From: Gammaproteobacteria bacterium
Lineage (GTDB): Bacteria > Pseudomonadota > Gammaproteobacteria > JAJFKG01
Direction of reading: 5' to 3'
DNA: 35,898 nucleotides
Assembly: GCA_021773335.1 (NCBI GenBank)
Contig: JAJFKG010000051.1
Coordinates: forward strand, 197,985 to 233,882
Of the stretch, positions 8,436 through 18,283 are shown piece after piece; the stretch's first letter is position 1, and each line of letters opens with the position of its first letter. The notes below the pieces were generated by a model. The model saw nothing but the letters and a program-made list of their open reading frames with translations. It was not told the DNA's origin and ran no database searches. The position numbers and the translations under genes were made by a program.

Positions 8436-10123
8436 GCACCTAGTTGTGCGTCGTTATCTGCTGCTGATGTCTGTGCGTGCGAAGCAGTTTCTTTCATGGC
8501 GAGTACCTTGTTAGAATCGATACGTTGCATTAATGGTGTAAACGTATTAATTGTGTGGTTTGTTAAAGCTTGTTTGCGTGATGCCCAGTCCAATGGTGGA
8601 ATATTCAGGAATGTCTCAACCTGAGCTGCTAAGTGTGGCAAGATGGGCTTGAGATAGATGATTAGTAGCCGGAATAAATTCAGCCCCATAGAGCAAATCA
8701 ATTGTACTTCATCAGCCTGGCCATCCTGCTTAGCCAACACCCAAGGTTTTTTTTCGTCGATATATTGGTTGGCTTTATCGGCTAAAGCCATAATGTCACG
8801 TACCGCATGGCTGAGTTCACGTTTGTCGAACAGGCTTGCAATATCATTGCCAGCATCGACAAAGGTTTTAAACAGGGCTGGTTCGCTTACTGCGTCCGCC
8901 AGTTGATTGTTATATTTTTTATTGATGAAACGCGCACAACGACTAGCAATATTAACGACTTTGCCGACCAAGTCAGCATTCACACGCAATTGAAAGTCTT
9001 CTAGATTAAGGTCAATATCGTCGATATGACTATTAAGTTTGGCTGCATAATAGTAACGCAGATATTCCATATCGAGATGTTCGAGATAATCTCGCGCCTT
9101 GATAAATGTACCACGTGATTTTGACATCTTGTATCCATCGATAGTGAGAAAGCCATGGACGATCACTTGATTGGGTAAACGAAACCCAGAGCCAGTTAGC
9201 ATGGCTGGCCAAAACAACGCATGAAAATACATGACATCTTTGCCGACAAAATGATATAACTCAGCCTTACTGTCTTTGTCCCAATAGTCATGAAAATCAA
9301 TGTCACTTTGCGCATCACAAAAATTCTTAAAGCTAGCCATATAGCCGATCGGCGCATCTAACCAGACATAAAAGTATTTTCCAGGCTCACCAGGAATTTC
9401 AAAACCAAAATAAGGTTCATCACGTGAAATATCCCAGGGGTGTAAACCAGCCGCAAACCATTCTGCCAGCTTGTTAGCAACTTGAGTTTGCAAATGGCCG
9501 CCGCGTCCCCATTCTTTTAATTGCTCGGCATATTTTTCAAGTTTAAAAAAGAAGTGCTGTGATTCTTTTTGAATAGGCGCTACACCTGAGAGAACTGACA
9601 CAGGATTTTTTAAATCAGTTGGACTGTAGGTTGCACCACAGTGCTCACAGTTATCACCATATTGATCTGCCTGGCCACAACGCGGGCATTCCCCTTTGAC
9701 ATAACGATCGGGTAAAAAGATATTTTGCTCAGGATCAAAGGCTTGAGTAATCACGCGTGATTCAATATCACCGTTATCTTTTAAACGTTGATAGATCAAT
9801 TCAGCTAATTGTTTATTCTCTGGAGAATGTGTTGTATAAAAGTTATCGAAGTCTATGGCAAAATCTGCTAAGTCACGTTTATGTTCATTGTGGTATGTGT
9901 TGTATAAGTCCTCTGGATTGATCCCAGCTTTTTGTGCCGAGAGCATGATCGGTGTGCCATGGGCATCACTGCCACAGATGAAAAAACATTCATGACCCTG
10001 CATCTTTTGAAAACGCACCCAAATATCGGCTTGCACATGTTCGACCATATGGCCAAGGTGCAAAGAGCCATTGGCATAGGGGAGGGCGCAAGTGGCGAGG
10101 ATTTGACGTTTTTTGCTGGGCAT
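8429..10123 (-). CDS. metG: Methionyl-tRNA synthetase (short form without C-terminal tRNA-binding domain)
   Basis: 564 residues from the ATG at 10123 ([11 protein letters not shown]); a TTG 15 bases further upstream is an in-frame alternative, but neither has a strong Shine-Dalgarno. It charges tRNA-Met. The class I HIGH motif appears as HLGH in [10 protein letters not shown], the zinc-binding connective peptide as CPRCGQ...NCEHC, and the second signature as KMSKSRG. The anticodon-binding helical domain follows ([17 protein letters not shown]). The protein stops about 100 residues short of the E. coli enzyme: the Trbp111-like dimerisation/tRNA-binding domain is absent, as in many monomeric MetRS. 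First gene of the cluster with rnfB-like, nth and DUF1841. Confidence 0.96.
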   Translation of the reverse strand: MPSKKRQILATCALPYANGSLHLGHMVEHVQADIWVRFQKMQGHECFFICGSDAHGTPIMLSAQKAGINPEDLYNTYHNEHKRDLADFAIDFDNFYTTHSPENKQLAELIYQRLKDNGDIESRVITQAFDPEQNIFLPDRYVKGECPRCGQADQYGDNCEHCGATYSPTDLKNPVSVLSGVAPIQKESQHFFFKLEKYAEQLKEWGRGGHLQTQVANKLAEWFAAGLHPWDISRDEPYFGFEIPGEPGKYFYVWLDAPIGYMASFKNFCDAQSDIDFHDYWDKDSKAELYHFVGKDVMYFHALFWPAMLTGSGFRLPNQVIVHGFLTIDGYKMSKSRGTFIKARDYLEHLDMEYLRYYYAAKLNSHIDDIDLNLEDFQLRVNADLVGKVVNIASRCARFINKKYNNQLADAVSEPALFKTFVDAGNDIASLFDKRELSHAVRDIMALADKANQYIDEKKPWVLAKQDGQADEVQLICSMGLNLFRLLIIYLKPILPHLAAQVETFLNIPPLDWASRKQALTNHTINTFTPLMQRIDSNKVLAMKETASHAQTSAADNDAQLGAC

Positions 10124-10231
10124 AGTATTTATTTTCAAAGGTTATAGTTATTAAGGGCTATTGTCATTCAGGCCGCGATTTTAGCGTACCCAGTGCATAG
10201 ATACAATGCAGCGTATGATACGAAAATCGGG

Positions 10232-10237
10232 TATAAT
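10232..10237 (+). promoter_or_regulatory. Possible -10 element for the Dus gene
   Basis: A perfect TATAAT lies 48 bases before the Dus start codon in the divergent spacer with metG. No hexamer resembling TTGACA is present 16-18 bases upstream, so this is weak evidence on its own. Confidence 0.3.
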
Positions 10238-10285
10238 TGTCCATGCTAGCCTTGGCGCTACACTTCATATTGACTGACGACACTG

Positions 10286-11278
10286 ATGAATTATATAAAA
10301 CCGTTAACAATTGGGTCTAAGACCTTTAGCACTAACCTGATTCAAGGGCCATTGGCTGGCTATAGCTGTGCACCTTTGCGCAAGTTAGTTTGGCAATATG
10401 GCGATGTGGGTTACTGTTGTAGCGAAATGATTTCAGCCAAAGATCTGATTCATCGCAAAAAGCGTCAATCACGTCGTTACACTTGGCGTGATCCGCAAGA
10501 AAAAGTATTGTGCTACCAGATTTCAGGAAATACGGCTGCCGAAGTGGCGCTTGCGACCCGTATGTTGACACAACAAGGTGCGGATTTAATTGATCTAAAT
10601 GCGGGTTGTCCGAAGGCAAAAATACGCAAGAAAGGTGCAGGCTCAAAATTGTTATCGGAGCCACAACGCTTACGCGCAATTCTCTCCACTATGCGTGAGA
10701 ATACTGACTTGCCGTTGACATTAAAAATACGTGTTGATGGCGATAGTGGTGAGGAAAATAATTTAGTGGTGGCTGAAGTTGCTGAGCAATCTGGCGTGGA
10801 TGCTTTGATAGTACATGGCCGGCATTGGCGCGATGATTATGCTGTGCCTTGTCATGTTACGCAAATCAAACAATTGGTTAGCACAGTTGCGATACCGGTT
10901 ATTGCCAATGGTGATGGTAAAACTGCAGCAAGCATTCAACATTTGCTTACGAGCACAGGTTGTGCGGGCATCATGATTTCACGTGCCGGGGTTGGCCAAC
11001 CGTGGCTATTTTCCAAGCTTGCTGCTGAGTTATCGGGAAAGGTTTACCCACTACCTAGCAGACAAGCTATTGCTGATCTGTTTCTCACTCACGTCAGCGA
11101 TTTGATTGCGTTAGAAAGTGATAAGCCTGAGAGCGAAAAATTTGCTGTGTTGCAAGCACGTAAGCTTGCTAAGTATTACGCACGGCAAATGCAATTAGAT
11201 ACCAGCTTTGTAACTGAAGTTAATCAAACTCATACCTTTGCTGAACTACAACGCACGGTGGAAACCCATATTGTTTGA
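10286..11278 (+). CDS. tRNA-dihydrouridine synthase, Dus family
   Basis: 330 residues forming an FMN-dependent TIM barrel that reduces uridine to dihydrouridine in the tRNA D-loop or nearby. Visible motifs are the N-terminal LIQGPLAGYSCAPLR flavin-binding segment, the catalytic Cys108 in LIDLNAGCPKAKIRKKGAG, the LTLKIRVDGD substrate-side Lys/Arg segment, VHGRHW and VIANGDG of the phosphate-binding end, and ISRAGVGQPWLF. It is closest to the DusB-like group by these motifs, but I cannot separate DusA, B and C with confidence. It is divergent from metG; a TATAAT at 10232-10237 lies in the gap, without a good -35. Confidence 0.9.
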   Translation: MNYIKPLTIGSKTFSTNLIQGPLAGYSCAPLRKLVWQYGDVGYCCSEMISAKDLIHRKKRQSRRYTWRDPQEKVLCYQISGNTAAEVALATRMLTQQGADLIDLNAGCPKAKIRKKGAGSKLLSEPQRLRAILSTMRENTDLPLTLKIRVDGDSGEENNLVVAEVAEQSGVDALIVHGRHWRDDYAVPCHVTQIKQLVSTVAIPVIANGDGKTAASIQHLLTSTGCAGIMISRAGVGQPWLFSKLAAELSGKVYPLPSRQAIADLFLTHVSDLIALESDKPESEKFAVLQARKLAKYYARQMQLDTSFVTEVNQTHTFAELQRTVETHIV

Positions 11279-11288
11279 TCAACACAAG

Positions 11289-11534
11289 TTAATGTACAGT
11301 ACATCCCAACTGCGGACCCAGCGCATCGCACAACATGGCTGCTTTTTCGAGAGTCATTAGTATTAACTGCATACCTTCGATATATTGTTCTGCAGCATCA
11401 TCATCGACTAAAGCCTCTAATAAAATATAATTAAGTAATGCGGCTTTTTCGAGTCGCAAACGCAATTGGTTATAGACAGCTAAAGTATCTAGTTTGCTAT
11501 GCGTTGCTAATGCCGGTGGCTTACGCTTTTTCAT
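11289..11534 (-). CDS. Small predicted helical protein overlapping the csrA 3' end
   Basis: Not recognised. The frame could start much earlier (11705), but that upstream part only shadows csrA, so the most sensible start is the ATG at 11534 (MKKRKPPALATHSK), giving 81 residues and a 14-base overlap with the end of csrA. The body is mostly helical and amphipathic (LRLRLEKAALLNYILLEALVDDDAAEQYIEGMQLI) and ends LGCTVH. No signal peptide or membrane segment is present and no clear Shine-Dalgarno precedes the start, so expression probably depends on coupling to csrA translation. It might be a csrA-linked regulator or partner; that is inference from position only. Confidence 0.6.
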   Translation of the reverse strand: MKKRKPPALATHSKLDTLAVYNQLRLRLEKAALLNYILLEALVDDDAAEQYIEGMQLILMTLEKAAMLCDALGPQLGCTVH

Positions 11535-11748
11535 AGTGAGAGTAAACGATAGGCAAATAATCGCGATGCTCCATAAACTTTGTCTTTTGCGCCAGTATTT
11601 TTTGATAGACTTCTTCACGATGAATACTAATCTGCTTGGGTGCATCGATGCCGATTTTGATTTGGTTTTGGTAGATTCCAAGGATTGCCACCTTAATATC
11701 ATCACTAATAATAAGGCGTTGTCCCGGCTGGCGGGTTAAGATTAACAT
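11521..11748 (-). CDS. csrA: CsrA/RsmA-family carbon storage regulator
   Basis: 75 residues from the ATG at 11748. AAGGAG lies 6 bases before this codon but directly abuts the upstream ATG at 11754, so the second ATG is the likely start. CsrA dimers bind GGA motifs in mRNA leaders and alter translation and stability. The N-terminal strand MLILTRQPGQRLII and the segment ISIHREEVYQKI carry the RNA-contact Arg and Glu (R near residue 6; R44-E45 in HRE). The C-terminal tail is longer than the 61-residue E. coli protein. Legionellales often carry several csrA paralogues, and this isolated copy, with a small overlapping gene rather than alaS or tRNA-Ser nearby, could be an accessory one. Confidence 0.92.
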   Translation of the reverse strand: MLILTRQPGQRLIISDDIKVAILGIYQNQIKIGIDAPKQISIHREEVYQKILAQKTKFMEHRDYLPIVYSHYEKA

Positions 11749-11875
11749 GCTCATCTCCTTTATTTTTCTGATTGTCGAGACCTTAATTTAAGCGAATTGC
11801 TTACATCAAGCACAGTTTGATTTAAGCATGTCCAGAAAATGATTTCAAGGGTTTTAACTGTTTTTATTTAAAATG

Positions 11876-11903
11876 TTGACTTCTAAGGTTGTTTGTGTAC
11901 AAT
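11876..11903 (+). promoter_or_regulatory. Sigma-70 promoter of the XRE/S24-like regulator gene
   Basis: TTGACT (11876-11881) and TACAAT (11898-11903) are separated by 16 bases. Transcription would begin near 11910, shortly before the AAGGAAGGT ribosome-binding site of the start codon at 11942. This also argues against the in-frame ATG at 11873, which would lie at the -35 element. Confidence 0.65.
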
Positions 11904-11941
11904 GCCGACATCAATTAGGAAAAGCAATAAGGAAGGTAATC

Positions 11942-12718
11942 ATGAATAAAGATAAATCACTCCTACAGGCGCGTGGTGGCCGCGTGCGTAAGTTACGTGG
12001 ATTAACTGGCTTAAGCCGCAAGGTTTTAGGTGAGAAGGCGGGTATCAGTCAGTCAGCTTTGAAGTTTTGGGAAGATGCGCGTGCTGGCGGCTTAACAGAA
12101 AAAGGTGCCAAGAAATTGATTAAGGCATGCAAAGAGCAAGGCGTATTTGCGAGTGTTGTTTGGTTATTGCATGGTGTTGGTATGCGTCCACAGTGTATCG
12201 ATGATATTTACGAAGGGCGTAAACCCGACTTAGAAAAAATCGTGCACTTGTTTGATGAGAATGTCAGACTTGATGATGAGCAAGCTATGCAACATGAAAT
12301 CGAGTTATTTCAAGGTGGGCAAGATAACCGTGTTGTGATTAATATCATCGATAAGAGTATGGAGCCTTTTTATGATTTTGGTGATGTCGTGGGAGGTAAA
12401 CGTTTTCCTGCAGAGTTTGCCCCGCACCTAGTGGGTGAGCGTTGTATCGTTGAAATTCGCGATGGCTTGACTATCTGCCGACGAGTTGAAAAAGGCAGTG
12501 AAGAGGGCTTGTATAATTTAATGTCGAGTAATGCCCAAGCTAGTTCAGGTCCGTCTATTATCGAAGATGTTGAAATTGTTTCGCTTGCGCCCATTCTGTG
12601 GCACCGTAAAAGGGATAAATTTAATGTATTAGGTACCCACGTGAGTGATGGAAGTACAACCACAAGCAATGATGTGGCGATAAATATGCAAACTAGCACT
12701 GAAGAAAATATTTGTTAA
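11942..12718 (+). CDS. XRE-type repressor with S24 (LexA/CI-like) C-terminal domain
   Basis: 258 residues from the ATG at 11942, which follows AAGGAAGGT. Residues about 12-68 form a helix-turn-helix (GGRVRKLRGLTGLSRKVLGEKAGISQSALKFWE). Residues about 128-225 resemble the S24 peptidase fold: VINIIDKSMEPFYDFGDVV carries the nucleophile position Ser139 (compare LexA GMSM) and LTICRRVEKG aligns with the LexA TVKRLKKQG segment. At the catalytic Lys position I see Cys179, so self-cleavage is doubtful. A regulator that senses a signal by another route is possible. No phage genes lie around it, so it may be a chromosomal regulator; its targets are not visible. Confidence 0.78.
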   Translation: MNKDKSLLQARGGRVRKLRGLTGLSRKVLGEKAGISQSALKFWEDARAGGLTEKGAKKLIKACKEQGVFASVVWLLHGVGMRPQCIDDIYEGRKPDLEKIVHLFDENVRLDDEQAMQHEIELFQGGQDNRVVINIIDKSMEPFYDFGDVVGGKRFPAEFAPHLVGERCIVEIRDGLTICRRVEKGSEEGLYNLMSSNAQASSGPSIIEDVEIVSLAPILWHRKRDKFNVLGTHVSDGSTTTSNDVAINMQTSTEENIC

Positions 12719-12847
12719 CGTTTTGAAAGTTTCCCCAAAACGGGGGTGGCGACACAATCAATGGGCGTAAAATTATAACAATAATAGCCCAGAGGTAACC
12801 CATTATAGACAGCGTGGAAGTCACTACCCCCGTCCCACAATGACAGG

Positions 12848-13654
12848 ATGTTCATAATGACGGAACAAGCGCAACAGTCAGTTGCTAAAGAAGTGTTATT
12901 ACAAGGTTTTGCCGCGACACCGATCGAATTTTCTTACTCCCATGCTACGCCAAATGTCATCAAGGAATTACAACAGTTAAATGGCATACGTGAAATAGCA
13001 CCACAAGCTAACATGCGCGTATTGAATGCGTATTACAAGGCGAACTATCCGGGGGCACTCGCGCGTGTCTACACACGCGAATCAGTCTATAATCGTTTAC
13101 TTAGACTCGCTGATCTATTGGCGCCGACTGCAGGCATTGAGATTTTTGATGCCTTTCGCACCTTAAAAACTCAGCAGCATTTATTTCATCTACTTTCTCA
13201 AGAGATTAAACTGGCACATTCTGAATGGGATGCTGCGCGTGTTGAAGAAGAAGTGTTAAAATTTGTTTCTCATCCCAGTGATCCCAGTCATTTTGCTTTG
13301 CCTTTGCACAATAGTGGTGGTGCAATTGATTTAACCATCTATGACCAAGCCTCCGGGCGCTTGTGGGATATGGGTACTGGCATTGATACAGCCAATGAAT
13401 TATCCTTTAGTGATTATTTCGAACGTGATTATGATCCTAATATTAATAGCAACATCAATGAAACGCGTTGGTATACTGTCAGACAAAACCGCCGTATCTT
13501 ATTTAATGCCATGTGTTATTTAGGCTTTGTAAATTTTGCTAATGAATGGTGGCATTACGACTTAGGCGATTGCAATTGGGCTGAACAGAAAAAAACACCA
13601 TGGTTTTATCCTTCTATGGAAAAGATAGTTATCGCACATCACAAGAAGGTTTAA
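12848..13654 (+). CDS. VanX-type D-alanyl-D-alanine dipeptidase (peptidase M15D)
   Basis: 268 residues, somewhat longer than VanX/DdpX (about 200), with an extra N-terminal segment. The zinc site motif is visible as H154 to D161 in LHNSGGAIDLTI and H236 in NEWWHYD, where E233 is the catalytic base; R103 in FDAFRTLKTQQ matches the substrate Arg. Such enzymes hydrolyse D-Ala-D-Ala and act in dipeptide scavenging or glycopeptide resistance. There is no vanHA or ddp transporter beside it. No signal peptide is seen, so a cytoplasmic location is likely. The start could be 12848 or the in-frame ATG at 12857, which is better spaced from AGGA. It is convergent with the VgrG-like gene. Confidence 0.85.
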   Translation: MFIMTEQAQQSVAKEVLLQGFAATPIEFSYSHATPNVIKELQQLNGIREIAPQANMRVLNAYYKANYPGALARVYTRESVYNRLLRLADLLAPTAGIEIFDAFRTLKTQQHLFHLLSQEIKLAHSEWDAARVEEEVLKFVSHPSDPSHFALPLHNSGGAIDLTIYDQASGRLWDMGTGIDTANELSFSDYFERDYDPNINSNINETRWYTVRQNRRILFNAMCYLGFVNFANEWWHYDLGDCNWAEQKKTPWFYPSMEKIVIAHHKKV

Positions 13655-13749
13655 TACTAGTCTATTGGTGACAACGACACTTCCCATTCCTTCCGTAGAC
13701 TCGTTCCACCTTGCTGGGCGGAGCGTAACCTCATGCATTAAAGGCAAAC

Positions 13750-16700
13750 TTACTGCTTATAGCGCCCGAATTTAAAATTTTCATTCGCAAAAATCGTTTT
13801 TTGGTAGATGTGATGCATTAACAAAGGCTTAGGGTGTTTCATGCCTGAGTGACTGACTAAGCATTCTTTTTGATTGCTTGCTTCTAGCCGATCACCCAAT
13901 AATGCTTGAGTTTCCGAATCTGGGCCAGCGTAGCCGAGTGCGGGTGGCACGACGATATCTTTCGACGTAATAATGGTAAAGATAATCGCAGCTAGCTCAT
14001 TACCTGCACGGTGGTACTGACTGGCATGTGTGGAATCCCAATTGCCATGCAAAAAATCCTGCGGTATATGTAAGGTTGATTCAGTTAAGCCACTTAAAGT
14101 ATGCGCTGCATTTTTAACAGCAGCGCCAATTTTTCGCGGATTATTAATTTTTATCAAACCTAAGCCAAGTATTACACTATAATTTTTAGGAGTCTGTCGC
14201 ATAAATTGGCGTATCTCTTCTAGGTAAGGGCTCCATGGCACCAATTTATCTTCATCAGCTAGACTTTCATCACGTGTTGTCGATGCATTATGAACATCAG
14301 TATGACTTCGATGGGTAATATAGCTGCCGAGGATATAAGAGAGACAATTAAAAGCGACACGGTGTTGCTTGCTAAAATAGTGTGTCTGTTCGCGCAACGA
14401 TAATTGATGGGATTTGTCACTTGTATTTAATGGGTGCTCATTCAACCAATCTTGATAGAAGGATTGACGTTCGTCACTACCTTCTAGAATATACGTGAAT
14501 GGCCGCTGAAAAAGATTAGCAATACTATAAATGCTACGCAAATGATTAGGCATTTGCCAGAGCCTCATTAAATGCATGGCACTGGCCACGGCGACCATAC
14601 TAATGCCAGCGGTTGGATCGGCGGCTTTTTTCTGCAATAGATAAGCGAGCTTTGCGAGGTCATAATCTGGTAGTGGGCCCAGGACATTGTCTTGATGACT
14701 GTACAAGACCATAATTTTTTTCGCCATCTTATAGGCATGCTTAAAATAGTATAATCCTTCGGGATCATAGTGTTGCTGGCGTGGCACAAAGACATTGTTT
14801 GGCACAGCTGCTTGCCACATGATCAATTGTGCAATGCTGCCTGGCGGTAAACCACGCCTACCCAATTCTTCCAAGGTATGCATGAGCACTTGATTGCCAA
14901 GGCTGTGTGCGACAATATTAACGTGTATACCTTCGCGATAAAGTTGTTCCACTAAACACGCGACCAACTTGGCTGGATACTGTGCCATGCGTACTGCAGC
15001 CATATAATCGGCTTCTTCTGAGGTATCGCCTTGCCATGAAATGTGAATTAGACGCGTATAGTCTTGATAATTAGTGTGCTTGAATTGTTTGCTCGCACGG
15101 TTCAAATTATCTTCCATCCATAACCACCAGTTATGTGCGCCAAAGCCATTGTATTTGCTGTCTTGTTTTTGCAATGGTAAATTGATGGCATGTGGGTAGC
15201 GTGCTTGCATAAGCTCTAGGCTACGCAGCAAGCTGCAGTCTTCTTGCCCGTATTGAACAACACGCACTTGGCCATTTTTATATTTACTAGGAATAATGTC
15301 TTTATTAAAACGCCCAAAAGGTACGTTATAGCCGTGAATAAAGAGAGTTGCATTATTGCCATTGTTTTTCAGATAAGCGATTTCTTCTCGCGTTAAACGG
15401 GTGCGTCGATAACGCCAAAATTTTTTGGGTAATGAGGTGAAATAGTGAAGGGTTTGTTGTAAGTTAGTTTTTTCTTGTGTGGATAGGCGTAAACCTTCTT
15501 GCTGTAACAGCTTCTCAAAAGCAGAAATGGTTTCAACACGAAAATTAAAAATTATTACTGGGAAAAGTACGGTCAGCGTTAATTTCTTTTCATTTGTATG
15601 ACTGTCAATGGTGAGCTTGTCATACAGGTGTGGTTTAATAGGTTTGTTATCGATTGCGGATGTGAATAATACTTGATTATCTTTGTTGCCAGTAAATCGT
15701 AATAACAATGGCTGGGATAAGTCGATAGGTAAGACGTGAATACGACTATTTTTCACGGCGCCAGTGTGTATGACGGTGGGTGGAGATTCCCCCGCGTTCG
15801 TGTCAAGCAATATTTCATAATGGGTTTCCTCCAAATAATTAATAGACGCAGCGCCTGTTTGTTTTGCATCAAAATTGATATCAATAAACAAACTGCCACT
15901 TGCCAATTGTAAGCTATTATTATTTGCGGCTAGCATTGCTATTTGATGTAAAATTGGCAACTTGGGTATATGGATTGATTGTGGGTTATTAATTTTTGAC
16001 ACTTTTGTTACGTTACCTAACAATTGCATAGACTGTGGGTTTTGTACGTGTATGTGTTTTGCAGACAGTGTAACTACGCCATTGGCAGCAATATGTATGC
16101 CGGCATAGCCTTGCTGAATGTTCAATGTGCCTTTGCCTTGGCTGCGTAAATGAAGCGTACGCCCAGCTTGCAAATGACTGCTACCTTGCTGACTATGCAA
16201 TAATAGATTTTTATTCAACACAGTGATTGTCGCCAGCTGTTTAGCAATAAGGTTATGTGCTTTGGCACTATTGATCTCAATGTTATTCCTAGCCTCGAGC
16301 GTCATATTGCGTTTGCTATATAAAGCGGCTTTGTATTTTGTTTGCCAATGTAAGTCACCTTGTTTGGCCTTATGCCAAGTTGAATGCTGACTGCTATGGC
16401 GTAGGCTTTTTTGTGTTTTTAGTTGGGTATTATTGCCACTGCTTGCTTGAATAGTCTGGCCAGCTTGCCAAATAATTTTTCCTTGCGAACTTGTTAACGT
16501 GATTTTGCCAGTGCCAGTGGCATTGCGCAGTTCAATATGATTAAGGTTGGCGGCGGTGCGCAATAATATCGCTTCGTTATTATGTTTGTCATCCAATTGG
16601 ATTTCATTGTCGCCATTACTGCGCCAACGGTTGAGAGTATTATTGTTAGCAGTAATGGGGCTGCTGTTTTCCGCATTAGGTAAACTAGCAAAAATCATCG

Positions 16701-18036
16701 GACGATCGGGGTTGCCATGTAGACAAGCAATAATTACTTCGCAACCGTGTAGTAACGGTGTATGCCACGCTTTATTTTTGTTATCAGTCGTATCTAAATA
16801 AGGGTATAACCTTGGCACCCAGTGACTTGCCGTGGTTGGCGTGTGGGTTTGCAAATCAAAGTTAAACTTGATTTTGTAGCACCCCAGCTTATCGAGGTGC
16901 GCATATTGCGAGTTACTTTCGATCTGAGCAGTAAACAAGTACGGGAAGCGCGGCATCGCGGTGGGTTTTGCGCGATAGGGTATGCTACTCGGTATTAAGC
17001 ACATTTCATTGTGATAGTGATACAGTGTGTCGTGATCGAAACTGTCAGTGTTTTGACGTAGGGAGTGTTTAATGGTATCGATGATATAGACACCTGAGTA
17101 ACTTGTCTGTGGGGCATTTAGATGAATGAGTTTGCCGCAACTTAACTGTGCAATATTACTCTTGGCACTTAGTTGAAAAACCTGAGTTTGCATATATTCA
17201 CGATATAAGCGTGCTTGTTGTTGCGCTTGCTGCTGTGAGTTTATGCCACTGGCAAAAGTGGCCTGGGTTAGTGGGTTACCCAATACAGGTTCATTCTGTA
17301 GCAACTGATCAGGCTGAGTTTCATGGCAGTCGCTAATGTGATAATCCTCTGTAGTTGTACGTGCCGTAGCTTGTAAGCTAAAAATACAGCTTGGATCAGG
17401 TGAACTTAAACCATGACTAGGATTATACTCTAGCGGTGAACTGATCGCGTATTGAAAATAGTGGTTATTATCTGCAAAGTATAAATCGCCATTGTCAGAA
17501 GCCACATAATGAATGCCAGCGTGCGCAAGCAAACGCGCCAAAAAATCCAAATCAGTTTCAGTAGGAATTTGTGCAATATAGTCGTGTTTGCTCACGGCTT
17601 GAGTTAAGTTAAAGTGCAATTGTTGCTTGTGATAGCCAGCTTGTTCGAGCACCTGTGTAATGATTTCTGGGATTGAGCGTTGCAAAAAGATACGTGGCCC
17701 AGATTGCAAAGCACAATAAGCCAAGCTTGGCTCTATTCGCAAACCGTATTTAATCCGACCGTCGCAGTGTAAGCCATATATCTCAGTGGCAGTGATAACG
17801 CCTGTAAGCGTACGTGTTTGTGCGTACACTGCGGTGCTAATCGTAAGCTTAGCCACTTGGCTAAGAAAGCAATCAGGCGAATCTGTAAAATGCGTCCTCG
17901 GAACTAGAATGTCGACATCGAAGCGATATGGCTGTGAGATTGTCTCAGTGCCTTCTAAACTTAGGATGTCATAGTTTTGTTCCGCGATGCATAAACGAAA
18001 GCAAGCATGCATGATGGGTGTTTTGTTTTGCAACAT
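13750..18036 (-). CDS. Evolved VgrG: type VI secretion spike with C-terminal alpha/beta-hydrolase domain
   Basis: 1,428 residues. Residues about 10-450 have the VgrG gp27/gp5 layout: LSGxE-like start (FDVDILVPR), the FLQRSIPEIITQVLEQAGY domain, HWVPRLYPY and the OB-fold end HGCEVIIACLHGNPDRPMIF. Residues about 470-685 are the repetitive needle/beta-helix stretch (short IxL/VxL repeats such as NNIEINSAKAHN). Residues about 700-880 are a transition region. Residues about 895-1120 form an alpha/beta hydrolase: LFIHGYNVPF (oxyanion region), nucleophile Ser1045 in IVAHSLGNQV, and an acid candidate D1116 in LYSHQDNVLG; His candidates lie between 1331 and 1343. The likely role is an esterase or phospholipase effector delivered as part of the spike. 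No hcp, tssB/C, PAAR or obvious immunity gene is adjacent, so the apparatus must be elsewhere, or the gene is an orphan. Confidence 0.85.
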   Translation of the reverse strand: MLQNKTPIMHACFRLCIAEQNYDILSLEGTETISQPYRFDVDILVPRTHFTDSPDCFLSQVAKLTISTAVYAQTRTLTGVITATEIYGLHCDGRIKYGLRIEPSLAYCALQSGPRIFLQRSIPEIITQVLEQAGYHKQQLHFNLTQAVSKHDYIAQIPTETDLDFLARLLAHAGIHYVASDNGDLYFADNNHYFQYAISSPLEYNPSHGLSSPDPSCIFSLQATARTTTEDYHISDCHETQPDQLLQNEPVLGNPLTQATFASGINSQQQAQQQARLYREYMQTQVFQLSAKSNIAQLSCGKLIHLNAPQTSYSGVYIIDTIKHSLRQNTDSFDHDTLYHYHNEMCLIPSSIPYRAKPTAMPRFPYLFTAQIESNSQYAHLDKLGCYKIKFNFDLQTHTPTTASHWVPRLYPYLDTTDNKNKAWHTPLLHGCEVIIACLHGNPDRPMIFASLPNAENSSPITANNNTLNRWRSNGDNEIQLDDKHNNEAILLRTAANLNHIELRNATGTGKITLTSSQGKIIWQAGQTIQASSGNNTQLKTQKSLRHSSQHSTWHKAKQGDLHWQTKYKAALYSKRNMTLEARNNIEINSAKAHNLIAKQLATITVLNKNLLLHSQQGSSHLQAGRTLHLRSQGKGTLNIQQGYAGIHIAANGVVTLSAKHIHVQNPQSMQLLGNVTKVSKINNPQSIHIPKLPILHQIAMLAANNNSLQLASGSLFIDINFDAKQTGAASINYLEETHYEILLDTNAGESPPTVIHTGAVKNSRIHVLPIDLSQPLLLRFTGNKDNQVLFTSAIDNKPIKPHLYDKLTIDSHTNEKKLTLTVLFPVIIFNFRVETISAFEKLLQQEGLRLSTQEKTNLQQTLHYFTSLPKKFWRYRRTRLTREEIAYLKNNGNNATLFIHGYNVPFGRFNKDIIPSKYKNGQVRVVQYGQEDCSLLRSLELMQARYPHAINLPLQKQDSKYNGFGAHNWWLWMEDNLNRASKQFKHTNYQDYTRLIHISWQGDTSEEADYMAAVRMAQYPAKLVACLVEQLYREGIHVNIVAHSLGNQVLMHTLEELGRRGLPPGSIAQLIMWQAAVPNNVFVPRQQHYDPEGLYYFKHAYKMAKKIMVLYSHQDNVLGPLPDYDLAKLAYLLQKKAADPTAGISMVAVASAMHLMRLWQMPNHLRSIYSIANLFQRPFTYILEGSDERQSFYQDWLNEHPLNTSDKSHQLSLREQTHYFSKQHRVAFNCLSYILGSYITHRSHTDVHNASTTRDESLADEDKLVPWSPYLEEIRQFMRQTPKNYSVILGLGLIKINNPRKIGAAVKNAAHTLSGLTESTLHIPQDFLHGNWDSTHASQYHRAGNELAAIIFTIITSKDIVVPPALGYAGPDSETQALLGDRLEASNQKECLVSHSGMKHPKPLLMHHIYQKTIFANENFKFGRYKQ

Positions 18037-18283
18037 GTCTCAACCTTATTGTTATTCTTTTTATTAATTGGGTTATGGCACAGTATTTTAACGATTCAAT
18101 CGCGATCACGCTGTAAGACATTGCCCTTATCTGCTGTATTTTTTCATAGTGCTGCGCTGGCGGCTGTGGGCAATTTCGATTACAATCGACCCGTTTTTAA
18201 CGATGCTGATTTGCCGCAATTTTCCATCAAAATAGTGCAAAACAGTGCTGAAATAGTTCACTATATACACAGCCGGCAGGAAT

